From an uncultured Pelagibacteraceae bacterium (GTDB taxonomy: Bacteria > Pseudomonadota > Alphaproteobacteria > Pelagibacterales > Pelagibacteraceae): DNA of 64,000 nt. The notes under the pieces are model-generated. The model saw nothing but the letters and a program-made list of their open reading frames with translations, did no database searches and was not told the DNA's origin. Numbering within the stretch: the stretch's first letter is position 1; every line of letters begins with the position of its first letter. Shown piece after piece: positions 1 to 9,324 of the stretch. The stretch covers positions 1-64,000 of the forward strand of contig CACIRD010000002.1 in NCBI GenBank assembly GCA_902588965.1, in the 5' to 3' direction. The position numbers were made by a program, and so were the translations under genes.

Positions 1-539
1 TTTATGGCATACTAACAACAGGTACCCATTTAATAGATACATTAAGAATGTTACTTGTTGATGTTGCTGGAGAAGTTAAAGAAGTTGTTGGATTTAAAAA
101 TAATGATAATCTTTTTTGCCCAAAGGATGATTTGAATATTGATGGAGTAATGGTTTTTAAAAATAATCTTAAAGCAACTATCCAGTCATTAAATATGAAA
201 AAATATGATAATTTTGATATTTATATTTATGGTACTAAGGGAAAAATATTAATATCAGAAATTGGGAGATCTGGTTTTTTGTTTAAAGTGATTAATTCTC
301 CCGAACACGAAGGCTTTGAGGAATTAAGTAATATACCAAAGCATCTTTTTGGACCTAAACCAAGAGATCAATTTGGAAAACTTGCGGAGAATGCAGTAGA
401 TTGTCTTACCAAAAGAAAAATCAAACCACTGTGTGACGATCGTGAAAGTTTGATAGATATGAAAATTATTTCCTCATTAGTTAAAAGCTCAAAAAAAAAA
501 AATTATCCAATAAAAATAAATAACTTGTTAGAAAAATAA
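1..539 (+). CDS. Gfo/Idh/MocA-family oxidoreductase, 5'-truncated by window edge
   Basis: The frame is open from the first bases. Upstream of the first in-window ATG (48) it reads Tyr-Gly-Ile-Leu-Thr-Thr-Gly-Thr-His-Leu-Ile-Asp, which matches the family's conserved G-x-H-x-x-D segment in the substrate-binding domain. The ATG at 48 is therefore internal and only the C-terminal part (about 179 residues) is present; the Rossmann NAD(P) domain must lie to the left. Members oxidise or reduce sugars, often nucleotide sugars. The stop codon overlaps the start of the next gene by one base (TAATG), suggesting co-transcription with the AsnB-type amidotransferase. The substrate cannot be told from this fragment. 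Confidence 0.8.
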   Translation, partial: YGILTTGTHLIDTLRMLLVDVAGEVKEVVGFKNNDNLFCPKDDLNIDGVMVFKNNLKATIQSLNMKKYDNFDIYIYGTKGKILISEIGRSGFLFKVINSPEHEGFEELSNIPKHLFGPKPRDQFGKLAENAVDCLTKRKIKPLCDDRESLIDMKIISSLVKSSKKKNYPIKINNLLEK

Positions 540-2419
540 TGTGCGGAATAGCTGTTTGTTACTCTAAAAAGTTTAATTCCCAAGAAATAGTAAAAAATAT
601 TATAAATAAAATTAAGCACCGAGGTCCTGATAATGAAAGTTTTTTAAACCTAAAAAACATTTCACTTGGCTCTTGTAGATTAAGTATATTTGATTTATCT
701 AGTAAGGGAAATATGCCTATGACGGACTCAACAGGTAGGTATACTATTGTTTATAATGGCGAAATATACAATTTTAAAAATTTAAAAACAGAATTTAATT
801 TAAATACACGAACAAATACTGATACAGAAATTTTACTTGAGATGTATGTAAAAAAAAAAGAAAAATGCCTAGATTATTTTAATGGTATTTTTGCTTTTGT
901 AATATATGACAAGCAAGAAAAGTCTTTTTTTTGTGCAAGAGACCATCTAGGTGTAAAACCATTATATTATTTTTATGATGGAGAAAACTTTGTTGTAAGT
1001 TCTGAAATTAATGGATTGTCAAAATTCCATAATAATAAACTTAATTTGAATCAACTAAAGTCGTATTTGACAACTTCATTTTATGATTATGGTGTTGATA
1101 CTTTTTATGAAAACATAAAACAATTAAGACCTGGTTGTTATATTAAATATTTACTAAATAATAATACTTTTAAATCTGAAAAATATTGGGATCTTAAAAA
1201 TACTAAAAATAAAATTTCTAATCTATTAAACAAAAATATTACCGAACAAGATTTAGTAATTCAAGCTAATACATTAATAGGTAACTCGTTTAAACTTCAA
1301 ACTAAAGCAGATGTAAAAATAGGTTTAAATGTTAGTTCTGGTATAGATTCACAACTGATGTTGCATTTTGTAAACGAAATAAATCAAGGGCAAAAAGATG
1401 TTGCTGCAAACAGTTTTTATTTTGATGACCAAAACTATAATGAAATGCCAGATCTACAAAAAACATCAAATGAATTAAATTGGAATATAAATTATTATAA
1501 AATTACTAGTGAGGATATAATTAAAAACTTTGATGAAATTTTAAAAATTCAAGAAGGTCCTTTTCCAGGAGTTCCAACTATTGCTAAATCATTATTGATT
1601 AAAAGGGCGTATGACCAAAATTGCAAAGTTATTTTAGAAGCACAAGGGGGAGATGATGTTGCTGGGGGTTATAAGTATATATTTGGACCATATATTTTTG
1701 ATTTATTGAAAACGGCAAAGTTCAAAAAAATCTTATCCGAAAGTTTAGAATTTAAAAAAATTGAAGGAAAGAGTTGGATAAAATTAATTAATTTTATTTA
1801 TAAAAGTATATCAACTATACATTCAGGTGGCTTATCTGCAGATGGAACAAATAATATAAATTTAGATATTTTAGATAAGAATTTTTTAAAAGATAATATT
1901 TCTGACAAAAGTGAAATTATTAACGATATATCTACGATCAATGGCAATTTAAATAAAATAATTTATAGAGATATTTTTTTTACTAAACTTCAAAGAATTT
2001 TAAAAAGTTGCGACAGGTCATCTATGGCATATGGTAAAGAATTAAGAGTTCCACTTTTAGACCGTAATATTGCAGAGTTTTTTTATAATTTAAACAGTGA
2101 CTTCAAGATTAAAAATGGAAATTTAAGATATTTGTATAGAAAAATATGTGAGAGCAAATTTAAAAAAAATGCTTTTGTTAAAAAAAAATATGTATCTGAC
2201 CCACAAATAAAATGGTTAAAAAAAGATTTATTTGATTGGGCGTACTCAATACTTTCTGATGAAAAGACATTTTATGATGGAATATATAATAGCAGAAAAC
2301 TTCTAAACTTATTTGACAACTTCAGAAAAAATGAAAAAGAACAAAACTCTAATTTATTTTGGCAGGCAATATGTATAAAAAAAATGATTAAAAATTTTAC
2401 AGCTGATAAATATTCTTAG
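539..2419 (+). CDS. asnB: AsnB-type glutamine-hydrolysing amidotransferase (asparagine synthase family)
   Basis: The 626-residue protein begins Met-Cys-Gly-Ile. Cys2 would be the N-terminal nucleophile of the class II glutaminase domain (about residues 1-200, with conserved RGPD and YNGEIYN segments). It is followed by an ATP-pyrophosphatase synthetase domain with an SSGIDS P-loop near residue 267 and a later GGDD segment. The family makes asparagine, but members inside polysaccharide islands are often thought to amidate sugar uronic acids, for example WbpS-type proteins. The next gene is a nucleotide-sugar 6-dehydrogenase that would make a uronate, which supports that role. The start overlaps the preceding stop (TAATG). 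The 3' end overlaps the convergent neighbour by 23 bases. Confidence 0.88.
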   Translation: MCGIAVCYSKKFNSQEIVKNIINKIKHRGPDNESFLNLKNISLGSCRLSIFDLSSKGNMPMTDSTGRYTIVYNGEIYNFKNLKTEFNLNTRTNTDTEILLEMYVKKKEKCLDYFNGIFAFVIYDKQEKSFFCARDHLGVKPLYYFYDGENFVVSSEINGLSKFHNNKLNLNQLKSYLTTSFYDYGVDTFYENIKQLRPGCYIKYLLNNNTFKSEKYWDLKNTKNKISNLLNKNITEQDLVIQANTLIGNSFKLQTKADVKIGLNVSSGIDSQLMLHFVNEINQGQKDVAANSFYFDDQNYNEMPDLQKTSNELNWNINYYKITSEDIIKNFDEILKIQEGPFPGVPTIAKSLLIKRAYDQNCKVILEAQGGDDVAGGYKYIFGPYIFDLLKTAKFKKILSESLEFKKIEGKSWIKLINFIYKSISTIHSGGLSADGTNNINLDILDKNFLKDNISDKSEIINDISTINGNLNKIIYRDIFFTKLQRILKSCDRSSMAYGKELRVPLLDRNIAEFFYNLNSDFKIKNGNLRYLYRKICESKFKKNAFVKKKYVSDPQIKWLKKDLFDWAYSILSDEKTFYDGIYNSRKLLNLFDNFRKNEKEQNSNLFWQAICIKKMIKNFTADKYS

Positions 2420-3695
2420 CTTTTGTTTTTTTAAATTTCCCTCTTAAATCAATAATTAATTTTTTAGAATTTTTAATAATTTTATAATTAAATTTATCAT
2501 GGTCAGTAGATAATATAATAATATTATATTTTCTTAATAGCTTTGAAGTGAATTTTTTTGAATTAATTGTAATATTTTTATTTTTTAAATTAAATTGAAA
2601 CTTTTTATTATAAGGGTCACAAAAATCTATATGGAATCCTTTTGCTTTTATTTTTTCGAAAATTTTAATACTCGCAGATTCTCTTGTATCCTCTATATTT
2701 TTTTTGTAAGATAATCCTAATAACAAAATTTTTGGCTTTAAAAATTTTTTGATAAAATTAAAAGTTTTTTTAATGATCCAATTAGTTCTAAAAGAATTGA
2801 TTTCTGTGGATAATTTTATGAATTTAACATCGACACCTTTTTTTTTAGATAACCAAGAAAAATAGAGCGGGTCAATTGGTATACAGTGACCACCTGTTCC
2901 AGGTCCTGGTAAGAATTTTTGAAAACCAAAAGGTTTTGTGCTTGCAATCCTAATTACATCATAAATATCAATATTTAAATTATATGTTGCAATTTTAAGT
3001 TCATTTATGAGCGCTATGTTAATTGACCTATATATATTTTCCAACAATTTAGACATCTCAGCAATTTTAATTGATGGTGCCAATATCGTTTTTTTTGTAA
3101 TTATTTTGTAAAAATTATTACATAAAGTTAATGAATTATTTTTTATACCCGAGACAACTTTTGGCGTATTTTTAAAATTAAACTTACTATCTCCAGGATT
3201 TTCTCGCTCAGGCGAATATGAAAGGAAAATTTCCTTATCAATTAAAAATTTTTTTTTTAGATAACTTAAAAATATTTCCTCAGTGCAACCAGGATATGTT
3301 GTGCTTTCTAGTATTATTAGTTGACCTTTTTTTATAAATTTTTTTATGTTATTCCAACATTTTTTTATATGAGATAAATCTGGCTTATTATTTGTAAGCG
3401 GCGTAGGTAAACACATTATAATTATATCAGCTTTATTTATATCTTTATAATTTTTGGCAAAGAATAATCTTTTCTTAATTTTTTTTATTTCACTATCAGG
3501 AATATATGAGAATGGAGATTTACCTTTTGAAATTATCTTGAGTTTATTTTTATCTTTATCAAAACAAGAAACATTACAATTTTGTTTTGCCAAAGCTAGA
3601 ACAAGTTTTATACCTACATACCCGATTCCAAATATAGCAATATTAATTTGTTTTTTTTTGATTTTACTTGAAAGATTTTTAAAATAATCGTTCAT
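2397..3695 (-). CDS. UDP-HexNAc 6-dehydrogenase (WbpA/WecC-type nucleotide sugar dehydrogenase)
   Basis: Oxidises C-6 of a nucleotide sugar to the uronate in two NAD-dependent steps. The 432-residue protein has an N-terminal Rossmann motif GIGYVG (residues 23-28), an EST-TYPG segment around 130-136, an SPER-x-NPGD segment at 161-169, and the catalytic cysteine motif GTGGHCIPIDP with Cys271. A second Rossmann-like UDP-binding domain follows. The TTYPG and GGHCIPIDP style fits UDP-GlcNAc or UDP-ManNAc dehydrogenases better than UDP-glucose dehydrogenase. Gene ends are convergent with asnB (23-base overlap), and a 70-base divergent spacer separates it from the next plus-strand gene. The uronate product is a plausible substrate for the AsnB-like enzyme (inference). 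Confidence 0.88.
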   Translation of the reverse strand: MNDYFKNLSSKIKKKQINIAIFGIGYVGIKLVLALAKQNCNVSCFDKDKNKLKIISKGKSPFSYIPDSEIKKIKKRLFFAKNYKDINKADIIIMCLPTPLTNNKPDLSHIKKCWNNIKKFIKKGQLIILESTTYPGCTEEIFLSYLKKKFLIDKEIFLSYSPERENPGDSKFNFKNTPKVVSGIKNNSLTLCNNFYKIITKKTILAPSIKIAEMSKLLENIYRSINIALINELKIATYNLNIDIYDVIRIASTKPFGFQKFLPGPGTGGHCIPIDPLYFSWLSKKKGVDVKFIKLSTEINSFRTNWIIKKTFNFIKKFLKPKILLLGLSYKKNIEDTRESASIKIFEKIKAKGFHIDFCDPYNKKFQFNLKNKNITINSKKFTSKLLRKYNIIILSTDHDKFNYKIIKNSKKLIIDLRGKFKKTKAKNIYQL

Positions 3696-3765
3696 TTATT
3701 TTGAATATATAATATATAGTTAATATAAGTTAAATATTATTTAAGCAACCTAATCATTACCTTGG

Positions 3766-5043
3766 ATGAACGCTCAAGCGGTAAAAGATAAGAAGAAAGT
3801 TATAAAATTAGTAAATCAAAAAAAGAATTATTTTTTGTATAAAAATTACAATCTTTATCAATCTATTATAAGATATTATTCAGTTTTAGTAAGAAACCCT
3901 CTTTCAAAAAAATATAGACCAAAAAGAATTTTCTTAAAATTTTTCTTAAAAAATTTAACCTTTTTAGTGAGACCTTTGATTTTAAAAATAATTTCACAAA
4001 AAATCGATGGAATAATTACTGTCAATACAAAATACAAAATGAATTTAATAGAAAAAATATTTGAAAATAGTGGAATGAAAATTGGTATTTTAACAAAAGA
4101 TTTTAATTTTAAAATCCCAGGTAAATTTCATAAAATTCCAAAATTTTTATTTACAGATAAAAATTTAGAAAATAATGATTTTTTTTTGGTCAATGAATTA
4201 AATATATACGAAAAAATTTACAATTTTTATAATCCTAAATTTTCTTTTTCATTAGAGGGCGATTCATATGTAGATACATTAATTTCTGAAATAAGTAAAA
4301 AAAGAGGAATACCACACTACTGTTTGCAGCACGGAATTAATCACCCATTTATGATTAATAAAAATTTAAAATATCAATTTAAAAAATATTTTTATAATTT
4401 TATATATCTTTCAAGAAGCATTACTCATATAAATTTTTTAAGACAAAAAGGTTTAGTTAAAAAATTTAAAATTTTTAAAGAAAAAAATAAGAAAATAAAT
4501 AAAAGTCAAAAGAAAAATGTAATTTTTTGTTTTTCGCCTCTTTTTGAGGGTACTGATGATAAAAGAGTTATTAAAGCAATAAATTTTGCCAATGAAACTG
4601 CAAAGAACTATCCAAATATTAAAATTTTTATAAGGCCACATCCAAATGGAAGTGTAGATGAACTTATTAAAAAAAACTTAGCCAAAAATGAAAATTTAAT
4701 AGTTGATAGTGCGAACGAAGTAAGTCTGGAAAGTGCGTTTAAAGATTGTTTAGTTGCTATTTTTTTTAATGGATCATCAACAATAATAGATGCAATACAA
4801 AATAATACTATTCCAATAATTTTTCACGATAATAAATGGTTTAATCTTAGTTATTTGAAAAAAAGAAAATTAGCACTTTTATCTCTTAACATAAAAAAGT
4901 GTAAATTTTTTTTAGATCAAATTTTAAAAAAAGAAAAATTAAGAAATTCCTATTTAAAAAACATTTATAAGTTCAATTTGTCCAATTTTAGTTACAAAAA
5001 TTCAAAAAATATTATAACTATAATTAAAAAAAAATTTAAATAA
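3766..5043 (+). CDS. GT-B-fold capsule/teichoic-type glycosyltransferase, putative
   Basis: The 425-residue protein has no signal peptide or clear membrane segment. The C-terminal half carries QHGINHP (about residue 190), a RPHPNGS segment (about 290) and FNGSSTIIDA (about 330). This pattern is shared by CDP-glycerol glycerophosphotransferases, KpsC/KpsS-like capsule enzymes and related GT-B sugar transferases. The first 100 residues are lysine-rich and could bind the membrane face. It probably transfers a sugar or sugar-phosphate to a growing surface glycan, but donor and acceptor are unknown. Its stop overlaps the ATG of the following epimerase by one base (TAATG), implying translational coupling. 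The first ATG is used; no strong ribosome-binding site is visible. Confidence 0.6.
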   Translation: MNAQAVKDKKKVIKLVNQKKNYFLYKNYNLYQSIIRYYSVLVRNPLSKKYRPKRIFLKFFLKNLTFLVRPLILKIISQKIDGIITVNTKYKMNLIEKIFENSGMKIGILTKDFNFKIPGKFHKIPKFLFTDKNLENNDFFLVNELNIYEKIYNFYNPKFSFSLEGDSYVDTLISEISKKRGIPHYCLQHGINHPFMINKNLKYQFKKYFYNFIYLSRSITHINFLRQKGLVKKFKIFKEKNKKINKSQKKNVIFCFSPLFEGTDDKRVIKAINFANETAKNYPNIKIFIRPHPNGSVDELIKKNLAKNENLIVDSANEVSLESAFKDCLVAIFFNGSSTIIDAIQNNTIPIIFHDNKWFNLSYLKKRKLALLSLNIKKCKFFLDQILKKEKLRNSYLKNIYKFNLSNFSYKNSKNIITIIKKKFK

Positions 5044-5948
5044 TGAAAAAAATTTTAGTCACAGGAGGTGCTGGTTTTATAGGAAGCCATCTTGTCGAAT
5101 TTTTGTCAAAAAAAAATCAAGTAACTGTAATTGACAATCTTTCGCATGGTAACAAAATAAAAAATATTAATAAAAATATAAAGATAATTAGAGGAGATGT
5201 AAGAGATAAAAGCTTAATTAATTATTACTCAAAAAACTGTTTTTCAATATTTCATTTGGCTGCTGTACTTGGTGTGGATGTAGTTTCAAAAAAAAATGTA
5301 GAAACCATGCAATGTGAATATGATGGTATCATGAATATTTGCAATGCAGCAAAAAAAAATAGTATTAAAAAAATTATTTACTCATCATCAAGTGGAGTGT
5401 ATGGGAAACTCGATTATAAGAATAATGTCAAAGAAAATGCAATTATTTCACCAGTCTCCGCTTATGCAATAGCAAAAAGATCTTGTGAAATTTATTTAAA
5501 GTACTTTCATATGGAGAATAAAATTAGTGCTATTGCACTCAGATTGTTTAATGTTTATGGACCAAGACAGGATGACAGAATGGTTATTCCTAGATTTATT
5601 GATCAGGCAAAAAAAAATAAGCCAATTACCGTTTATGGAAGTGGAAAGCAAACAAGAGATTTTACCTACATAGATGATTGTGTTAAAGTTTTTAATTTAA
5701 TTAACAATAAAATAAATGGCTTTCATATTTTAAATTCTTCTAAAGGCGCAGATATGAATATTAATAAATTAGCCGGTATAATAAAAAAAAATTTGAATTC
5801 CAAATCGAAAATTATTCACGTCAAGGTACCAAAGAATTTAGAGGAATTTCAAGTTATGAAAAGATCAGGAAATTCAAATAAATTATTAAAACTTATTGGG
5901 TATAAGCCTATTACTAATTTTGGAATTGGTTTAAAAAAAATAATATAG
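5043..5948 (+). CDS. NAD-dependent nucleotide-sugar epimerase/dehydratase (extended SDR)
   Basis: The 301-residue extended short-chain dehydrogenase has the N-terminal dinucleotide motif GGAGFIGSH (residues 8-16), an HLAA segment, SSSSGVYG (catalytic Ser/Thr region), the YAIAK catalytic Tyr-x-x-x-Lys, and a later LRLFNVYGPRQ segment. The overall pattern is UDP-glucose/UDP-GlcNAc 4-epimerase-like. There is no TDE/TSE triad at the SSSSGVYG position, so a 4,6-dehydratase is less likely. It is translationally coupled to the upstream glycosyltransferase and ends directly against the convergent SDR gene (5948/5949). Substrate is unresolved. Confidence 0.8.
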   Translation: MKKILVTGGAGFIGSHLVEFLSKKNQVTVIDNLSHGNKIKNINKNIKIIRGDVRDKSLINYYSKNCFSIFHLAAVLGVDVVSKKNVETMQCEYDGIMNICNAAKKNSIKKIIYSSSSGVYGKLDYKNNVKENAIISPVSAYAIAKRSCEIYLKYFHMENKISAIALRLFNVYGPRQDDRMVIPRFIDQAKKNKPITVYGSGKQTRDFTYIDDCVKVFNLINNKINGFHILNSSKGADMNINKLAGIIKKNLNSKSKIIHVKVPKNLEEFQVMKRSGNSNKLLKLIGYKPITNFGIGLKKII

Positions 5949-6905
5949 TTATTCTATAAAACTAGAAAAAAATTTTTGTTGTTTTTTATACCAGTTGATT
6001 GTTTTAAGCAAACCATCATCAAATGAGAAAACTTTTTTTGATTTTATAAATCCCCTCATTTTTGCTGTTGAGGCCTTCATTCTTTTTATTTCCGTTTTTC
6101 TTTCTGGTAATCCACCGATAATTAACTTTGACTTTGAATAAGTTAATTTTTTTATTTTTTTTGCTAAGGATTTTATTGAAATTTCTGAACCATCCGAAAT
6201 GTTGACAATATTGTTAAATAATTTATCATTTTTAATAGCTTCAATAAAAAAATTTACAGAATTACCAACGTAATTAAAATCCCTAGTTTGAGATCCTTTT
6301 GTTATTTTTACAACTTCATTTTTTAAAAATTTTTCAATTAATTCAGGTATTACTGCTTTTGTGCTCTGCATTTCACCAAAGACGTTAAATGGTCTGAGAA
6401 TTTTAATTGGTTTTTTCATATGTTTCATATGCATTTGTGCATATAGTTCTCCTGAATATTTCCCAATTGAGTATGGTGAAATTGGGTGAGCTTTCATTTT
6501 TTCATAAAATATGGCCTTACTATCTTGATAACCATAAATTTCTGACGTTGAAATATAAATAAACTGTTTATATTTTTTTAAATTTTCTAATAAATTTGAC
6601 GTTCCAATAACGTTTGTTTCTAAAGCATCGTTATAATTCGAAAAACTACCTTTAACATCATTGTAGGCAGCTAAGTGAAATATAATTTTAGGATTAAAAT
6701 CATTTATTTTTTTAATTGAGCTTGAGTATCTTAAATCACATTCAATAACTTTAATTTTTTTCCAAATATCAAATAATCTAATATTTTCATAAATACTGTC
6801 ATATTTAGTAGTTATCGCAATTTCGTGGCCTTCTTTAATAAGTTTTTTAACCAAATGGGAGCCAATAAAACCCGAACCTCCAGTTACTAATATTTTTGAT
6901 CGCAT
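5949..6905 (-). CDS. NDP-sugar 4,6-dehydratase-like extended SDR
   Basis: The 318-residue SDR has the Rossmann motif GGSGFIGSH near residue 8, HLAAYNDV, the active-site segment STSEIYG and the YSIGK Tyr/Lys pair. The Thr-Ser-Glu arrangement is that of nucleotide-sugar 4,6-dehydratases such as GDP-mannose 4,6-dehydratase and LegB-like enzymes, where the Glu takes part in water elimination. Simple 4-epimerases lack it. It is therefore the best candidate after gmd for making a 4-keto-6-deoxy intermediate. It is the third gene of a minus-strand run after the nucleotidyltransferase and PIG-L deacetylase, with 2 bases separating it from the latter. The nucleotide carrier cannot be read from the sequence. 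Confidence 0.72.
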   Translation of the reverse strand: MRSKILVTGGSGFIGSHLVKKLIKEGHEIAITTKYDSIYENIRLFDIWKKIKVIECDLRYSSSIKKINDFNPKIIFHLAAYNDVKGSFSNYNDALETNVIGTSNLLENLKKYKQFIYISTSEIYGYQDSKAIFYEKMKAHPISPYSIGKYSGELYAQMHMKHMKKPIKILRPFNVFGEMQSTKAVIPELIEKFLKNEVVKITKGSQTRDFNYVGNSVNFFIEAIKNDKLFNNIVNISDGSEISIKSLAKKIKKLTYSKSKLIIGGLPERKTEIKRMKASTAKMRGFIKSKKVFSFDDGLLKTINWYKKQQKFFSSFIE

Positions 6906-6907
6906 AT

Positions 6908-7594
6908 TTATTTTATTGATCTTATTGTTTCAAATGCTTCAGCAGCAAATAAATTTACTGAATTTCCTCTGAATTTTATTTGATTTTCGATTGATTTTAT
7001 TGACAAAAAATTTGGATATGGTTTTAGCTCATCTTTATAAAATCTTTTTAAAATTTTTATCTTCTGTTTATAAGTTTTACTAATATCTACAAAAAAATTT
7101 GGATTAAAGGCTTTATTCTTATTTATTAATTTTTCAGTTGCTGAGGCAACCTCATAGGAGTAAATTTTTTTTAAAAATTTGTTAATTTTTGATGGTCTTG
7201 TTGCAATTAAAGTTGCTTCAGCGGTAGCTCTATGATCATGATGATTATCATCAATACAATGCATAAAAATAGTATTAGGTTTAAACTTAGTTATTTCTTC
7301 ATGTAATGATCTCGCCATCTGAGTTATATCCTGTCTTTTAAGTGATAAACCATTATAGTCCAAAAATATAGGAGTATCAATTTTAAGATATTTAGCAACC
7401 CTTACAGCTATAATCCTTCTTTCATTAAAATTTTTTGAATTTTTCCGGACACGTTTGTCGTAAGTTTTGCAAGTAAATAGAATTCTAATTTTATTTTTTT
7501 TTCTCAATTTTAAAATTGTACCTCCACATCCAATTATTTCATCATCAGGATGTGCGGCAATAATTAAGATCTTTGATTGTTTCATAGATAGCAA
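6908..7594 (-). CDS. PIG-L (LmbE) family N-deacetylase
   Basis: The 228-residue protein has the zinc-binding AHPDDE motif and a second metal-ligand block His-Asp-His-Arg around residue 120, both diagnostic of GlcNAc-PI de-N-acetylase/LmbE enzymes that remove N-acetyl groups from sugars. The recorded first Met is followed three codons later by another Met (start at 7585) directly before the conserved strand, so the start could be either. It sits between a sugar-1-phosphate nucleotidyltransferase and an SDR dehydratase on the minus strand. This suggests a role in making a free amino sugar donor or in deacetylating a lipid-linked sugar (inference). Confidence 0.83.
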   Translation of the reverse strand: MLSMKQSKILIIAAHPDDEIIGCGGTILKLRKKNKIRILFTCKTYDKRVRKNSKNFNERRIIAVRVAKYLKIDTPIFLDYNGLSLKRQDITQMARSLHEEITKFKPNTIFMHCIDDNHHDHRATAEATLIATRPSKINKFLKKIYSYEVASATEKLINKNKAFNPNFFVDISKTYKQKIKILKRFYKDELKPYPNFLSIKSIENQIKFRGNSVNLFAAEAFETIRSIK

Positions 7595-7616
7595 TCTAAT
7601 ATTATTAATATACTCA

Positions 7617-8300
7617 TTACATTATAAATCTAGTTTTAATTTCGTGATAATCTCTTGGACTATCAAAAGTAAAGTATTTTTTATCTGTAATATTAATAAA
7701 TAATTTTTTATTTTTAGTAAGATTTTCCAAAAACTTAACCCATGTATTGTTTTTTTTAATATTAGAAACCAGATTTTTTTTAAAAAGAAAATAACCTAAA
7801 TTTATAGGTTCCTGAATTGTTGGTTTTTCTTTAAACTTTTTAATAATGTTTGTTTTTTTATTGTATGTCACAGTACCATATTTTATTTTATAATATGCTC
7901 CAATAACAAAAGCATATTTATTTTTAGTTTTAAAATCCTTTATATATTTATTTAAATTTATATTTACATATGTATCTCCATAACATACAAAAAAATCATT
8001 TTTAATATGTTTTGAACAATCCTTGAGTCTTTTAATTATATCAACATTACCAGAGTTGATTAATTTTATGTTTTTATTTTTTTTGAAATATTTATCTACA
8101 AATTTAGATATTTTATGAGATTTATAACCAGTAGCAATTATAATTTGATTGACGTTTATTCTTAAAAATTTTTTTATCATATAATATAAAAATGGTTTTT
8201 TATTTACTATTAATAAAGGTTTTGGAGTGCTAAAAGTGTGAGGCCTCAATCTTTGGCCCTTACCGCCACATAACAAAATTACGTCAACTTTTTTTTTCAT
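7617..8300 (-). CDS. Sugar-1-phosphate nucleotidyltransferase
   Basis: The 227-residue protein shows the N-terminal pyrophosphorylase signature GGKGQRLRPHT followed by PKPL (residues 12-27), and an Asp-containing CYGDTY metal-binding segment near 103. At about 230 residues it matches the short mannose/heptose-1-phosphate guanylyl- or cytidylyltransferase group (HddC/WcbM-like) rather than RmlA (about 290). It activates a sugar-1-phosphate to the NDP-sugar. It leads a three-gene minus-strand run with the deacetylase and the dehydratase-like SDR; a 46-base divergent spacer separates it from the plus-strand glycosyltransferase. Confidence 0.85.
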   Translation of the reverse strand: MKKKVDVILLCGGKGQRLRPHTFSTPKPLLIVNKKPFLYYMIKKFLRINVNQIIIATGYKSHKISKFVDKYFKKNKNIKLINSGNVDIIKRLKDCSKHIKNDFFVCYGDTYVNINLNKYIKDFKTKNKYAFVIGAYYKIKYGTVTYNKKTNIIKKFKEKPTIQEPINLGYFLFKKNLVSNIKKNNTWVKFLENLTKNKKLFINITDKKYFTFDSPRDYHEIKTRFIM

Positions 8301-8346
8301 TATAATAATGATGTATATAATATAAAGAGGATAAAAAAATAAAAAA

Positions 8347-9312
8347 ATGAAATCAAAAATTGTTTTATCGCTTGCAATACCAGTTTATAATGGGGCTGAC
8401 AAATTAAGAAGGCAATTTAATAGAATTTTTTCAGAATGTGATAATAAGAAATTTAAAAATTTTCTAGAGATTTTAATATCAGATAATGCATCAACAGACT
8501 CCACAAAAAAAATAATAGATTATTATAAAAAAAAATCTAGAAAAAATAAAAATTTAAAAATTTTATATTACAAGCAAAAAAGAAACGAAGGATTTAAAAA
8601 AAATTTTATTGGTTTAAGCCAGATAGCAACAGGTAAATATATTCTTTTTTCTACGGACGATGATTTGCCAACTAGAGGTTATTACAAAGAATTATTTAAA
8701 GAGATAAATAATAAAGATTTTGAAAAAATGTACATTGCTCCCATACATAATAGTAATAAATATTTTTATAGTCTTTTTGGAAAAAATATTGTTAGTTACA
8801 TAGTATCAAGAGGATCTATTTTTAGTGGAATAATCCTCAAAAGAAAAAATATAAAATATAAATCTTACTTAAAAACTTTATACCCACAAGTTGAGCTTTT
8901 TTTAGATTATTATCTTAAATATGGAATGAAAGATTTAGATATTAAGTCTAATATCAACAACATAGACTCACAAAAAAATTACGAAAAATTTGATGATAGG
9001 GTTCAAAGAGGCAGCGATCTTGCTTTTTTAGGCATATATTACATACTAGAAAAATTTCTAAAAAAAAAAAAAATTGATTTTTATCAATTTTTTATAGCTT
9101 TTTATCACCACTATAAATGGGGTTTGAACAAAAAATATTTACTGAATCAGGAAAAAGCTTTTAGATTAGAAAATATTTTTTATAAAGAAATAATTAATAT
9201 TAAAAGAAAAAAGCTTTTAACCTTTGTTATTTTGCTAATATTTTTAAGAAACTTTTTTTCAAAAAAAATGGTATTCTATTATAAGGCTTTAAAAATAAAA
9301 CTTTTTAACTAA
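8347..9312 (+). CDS. Glycosyltransferase family 2
   Basis: The 321-residue protein has a GT-A nucleotide-binding start (AIPVYNG), an SDNASTDST segment (about 48-56), and the metal-binding STDDDLP (DxD-type) near residue 108. These are typical of inverting family 2 glycosyltransferases acting on the cytoplasmic face of the membrane. The C-terminal 60 residues contain a short hydrophobic stretch (LLTFVILLIFL) that may associate with the membrane. It is the first gene of a plus-strand run with the PhyH-like dioxygenase, the ABC flippase and further transferase and oxidoreductase genes. Donor and acceptor are unknown. Confidence 0.87.
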   Translation: MKSKIVLSLAIPVYNGADKLRRQFNRIFSECDNKKFKNFLEILISDNASTDSTKKIIDYYKKKSRKNKNLKILYYKQKRNEGFKKNFIGLSQIATGKYILFSTDDDLPTRGYYKELFKEINNKDFEKMYIAPIHNSNKYFYSLFGKNIVSYIVSRGSIFSGIILKRKNIKYKSYLKTLYPQVELFLDYYLKYGMKDLDIKSNINNIDSQKNYEKFDDRVQRGSDLAFLGIYYILEKFLKKKKIDFYQFFIAFYHHYKWGLNKKYLLNQEKAFRLENIFYKEIINIKRKKLLTFVILLIFLRNFFSKKMVFYYKALKIKLFN

Positions 9313-9324
9313 TAATAATTTATA

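Noticed and set aside
2397-2440. Bidirectional terminator at the asnB/dehydrogenase junction
   Set aside because: There is a short imperfect AGCT inverted repeat followed by T-rich sequence, but the stem is too short to support a call.
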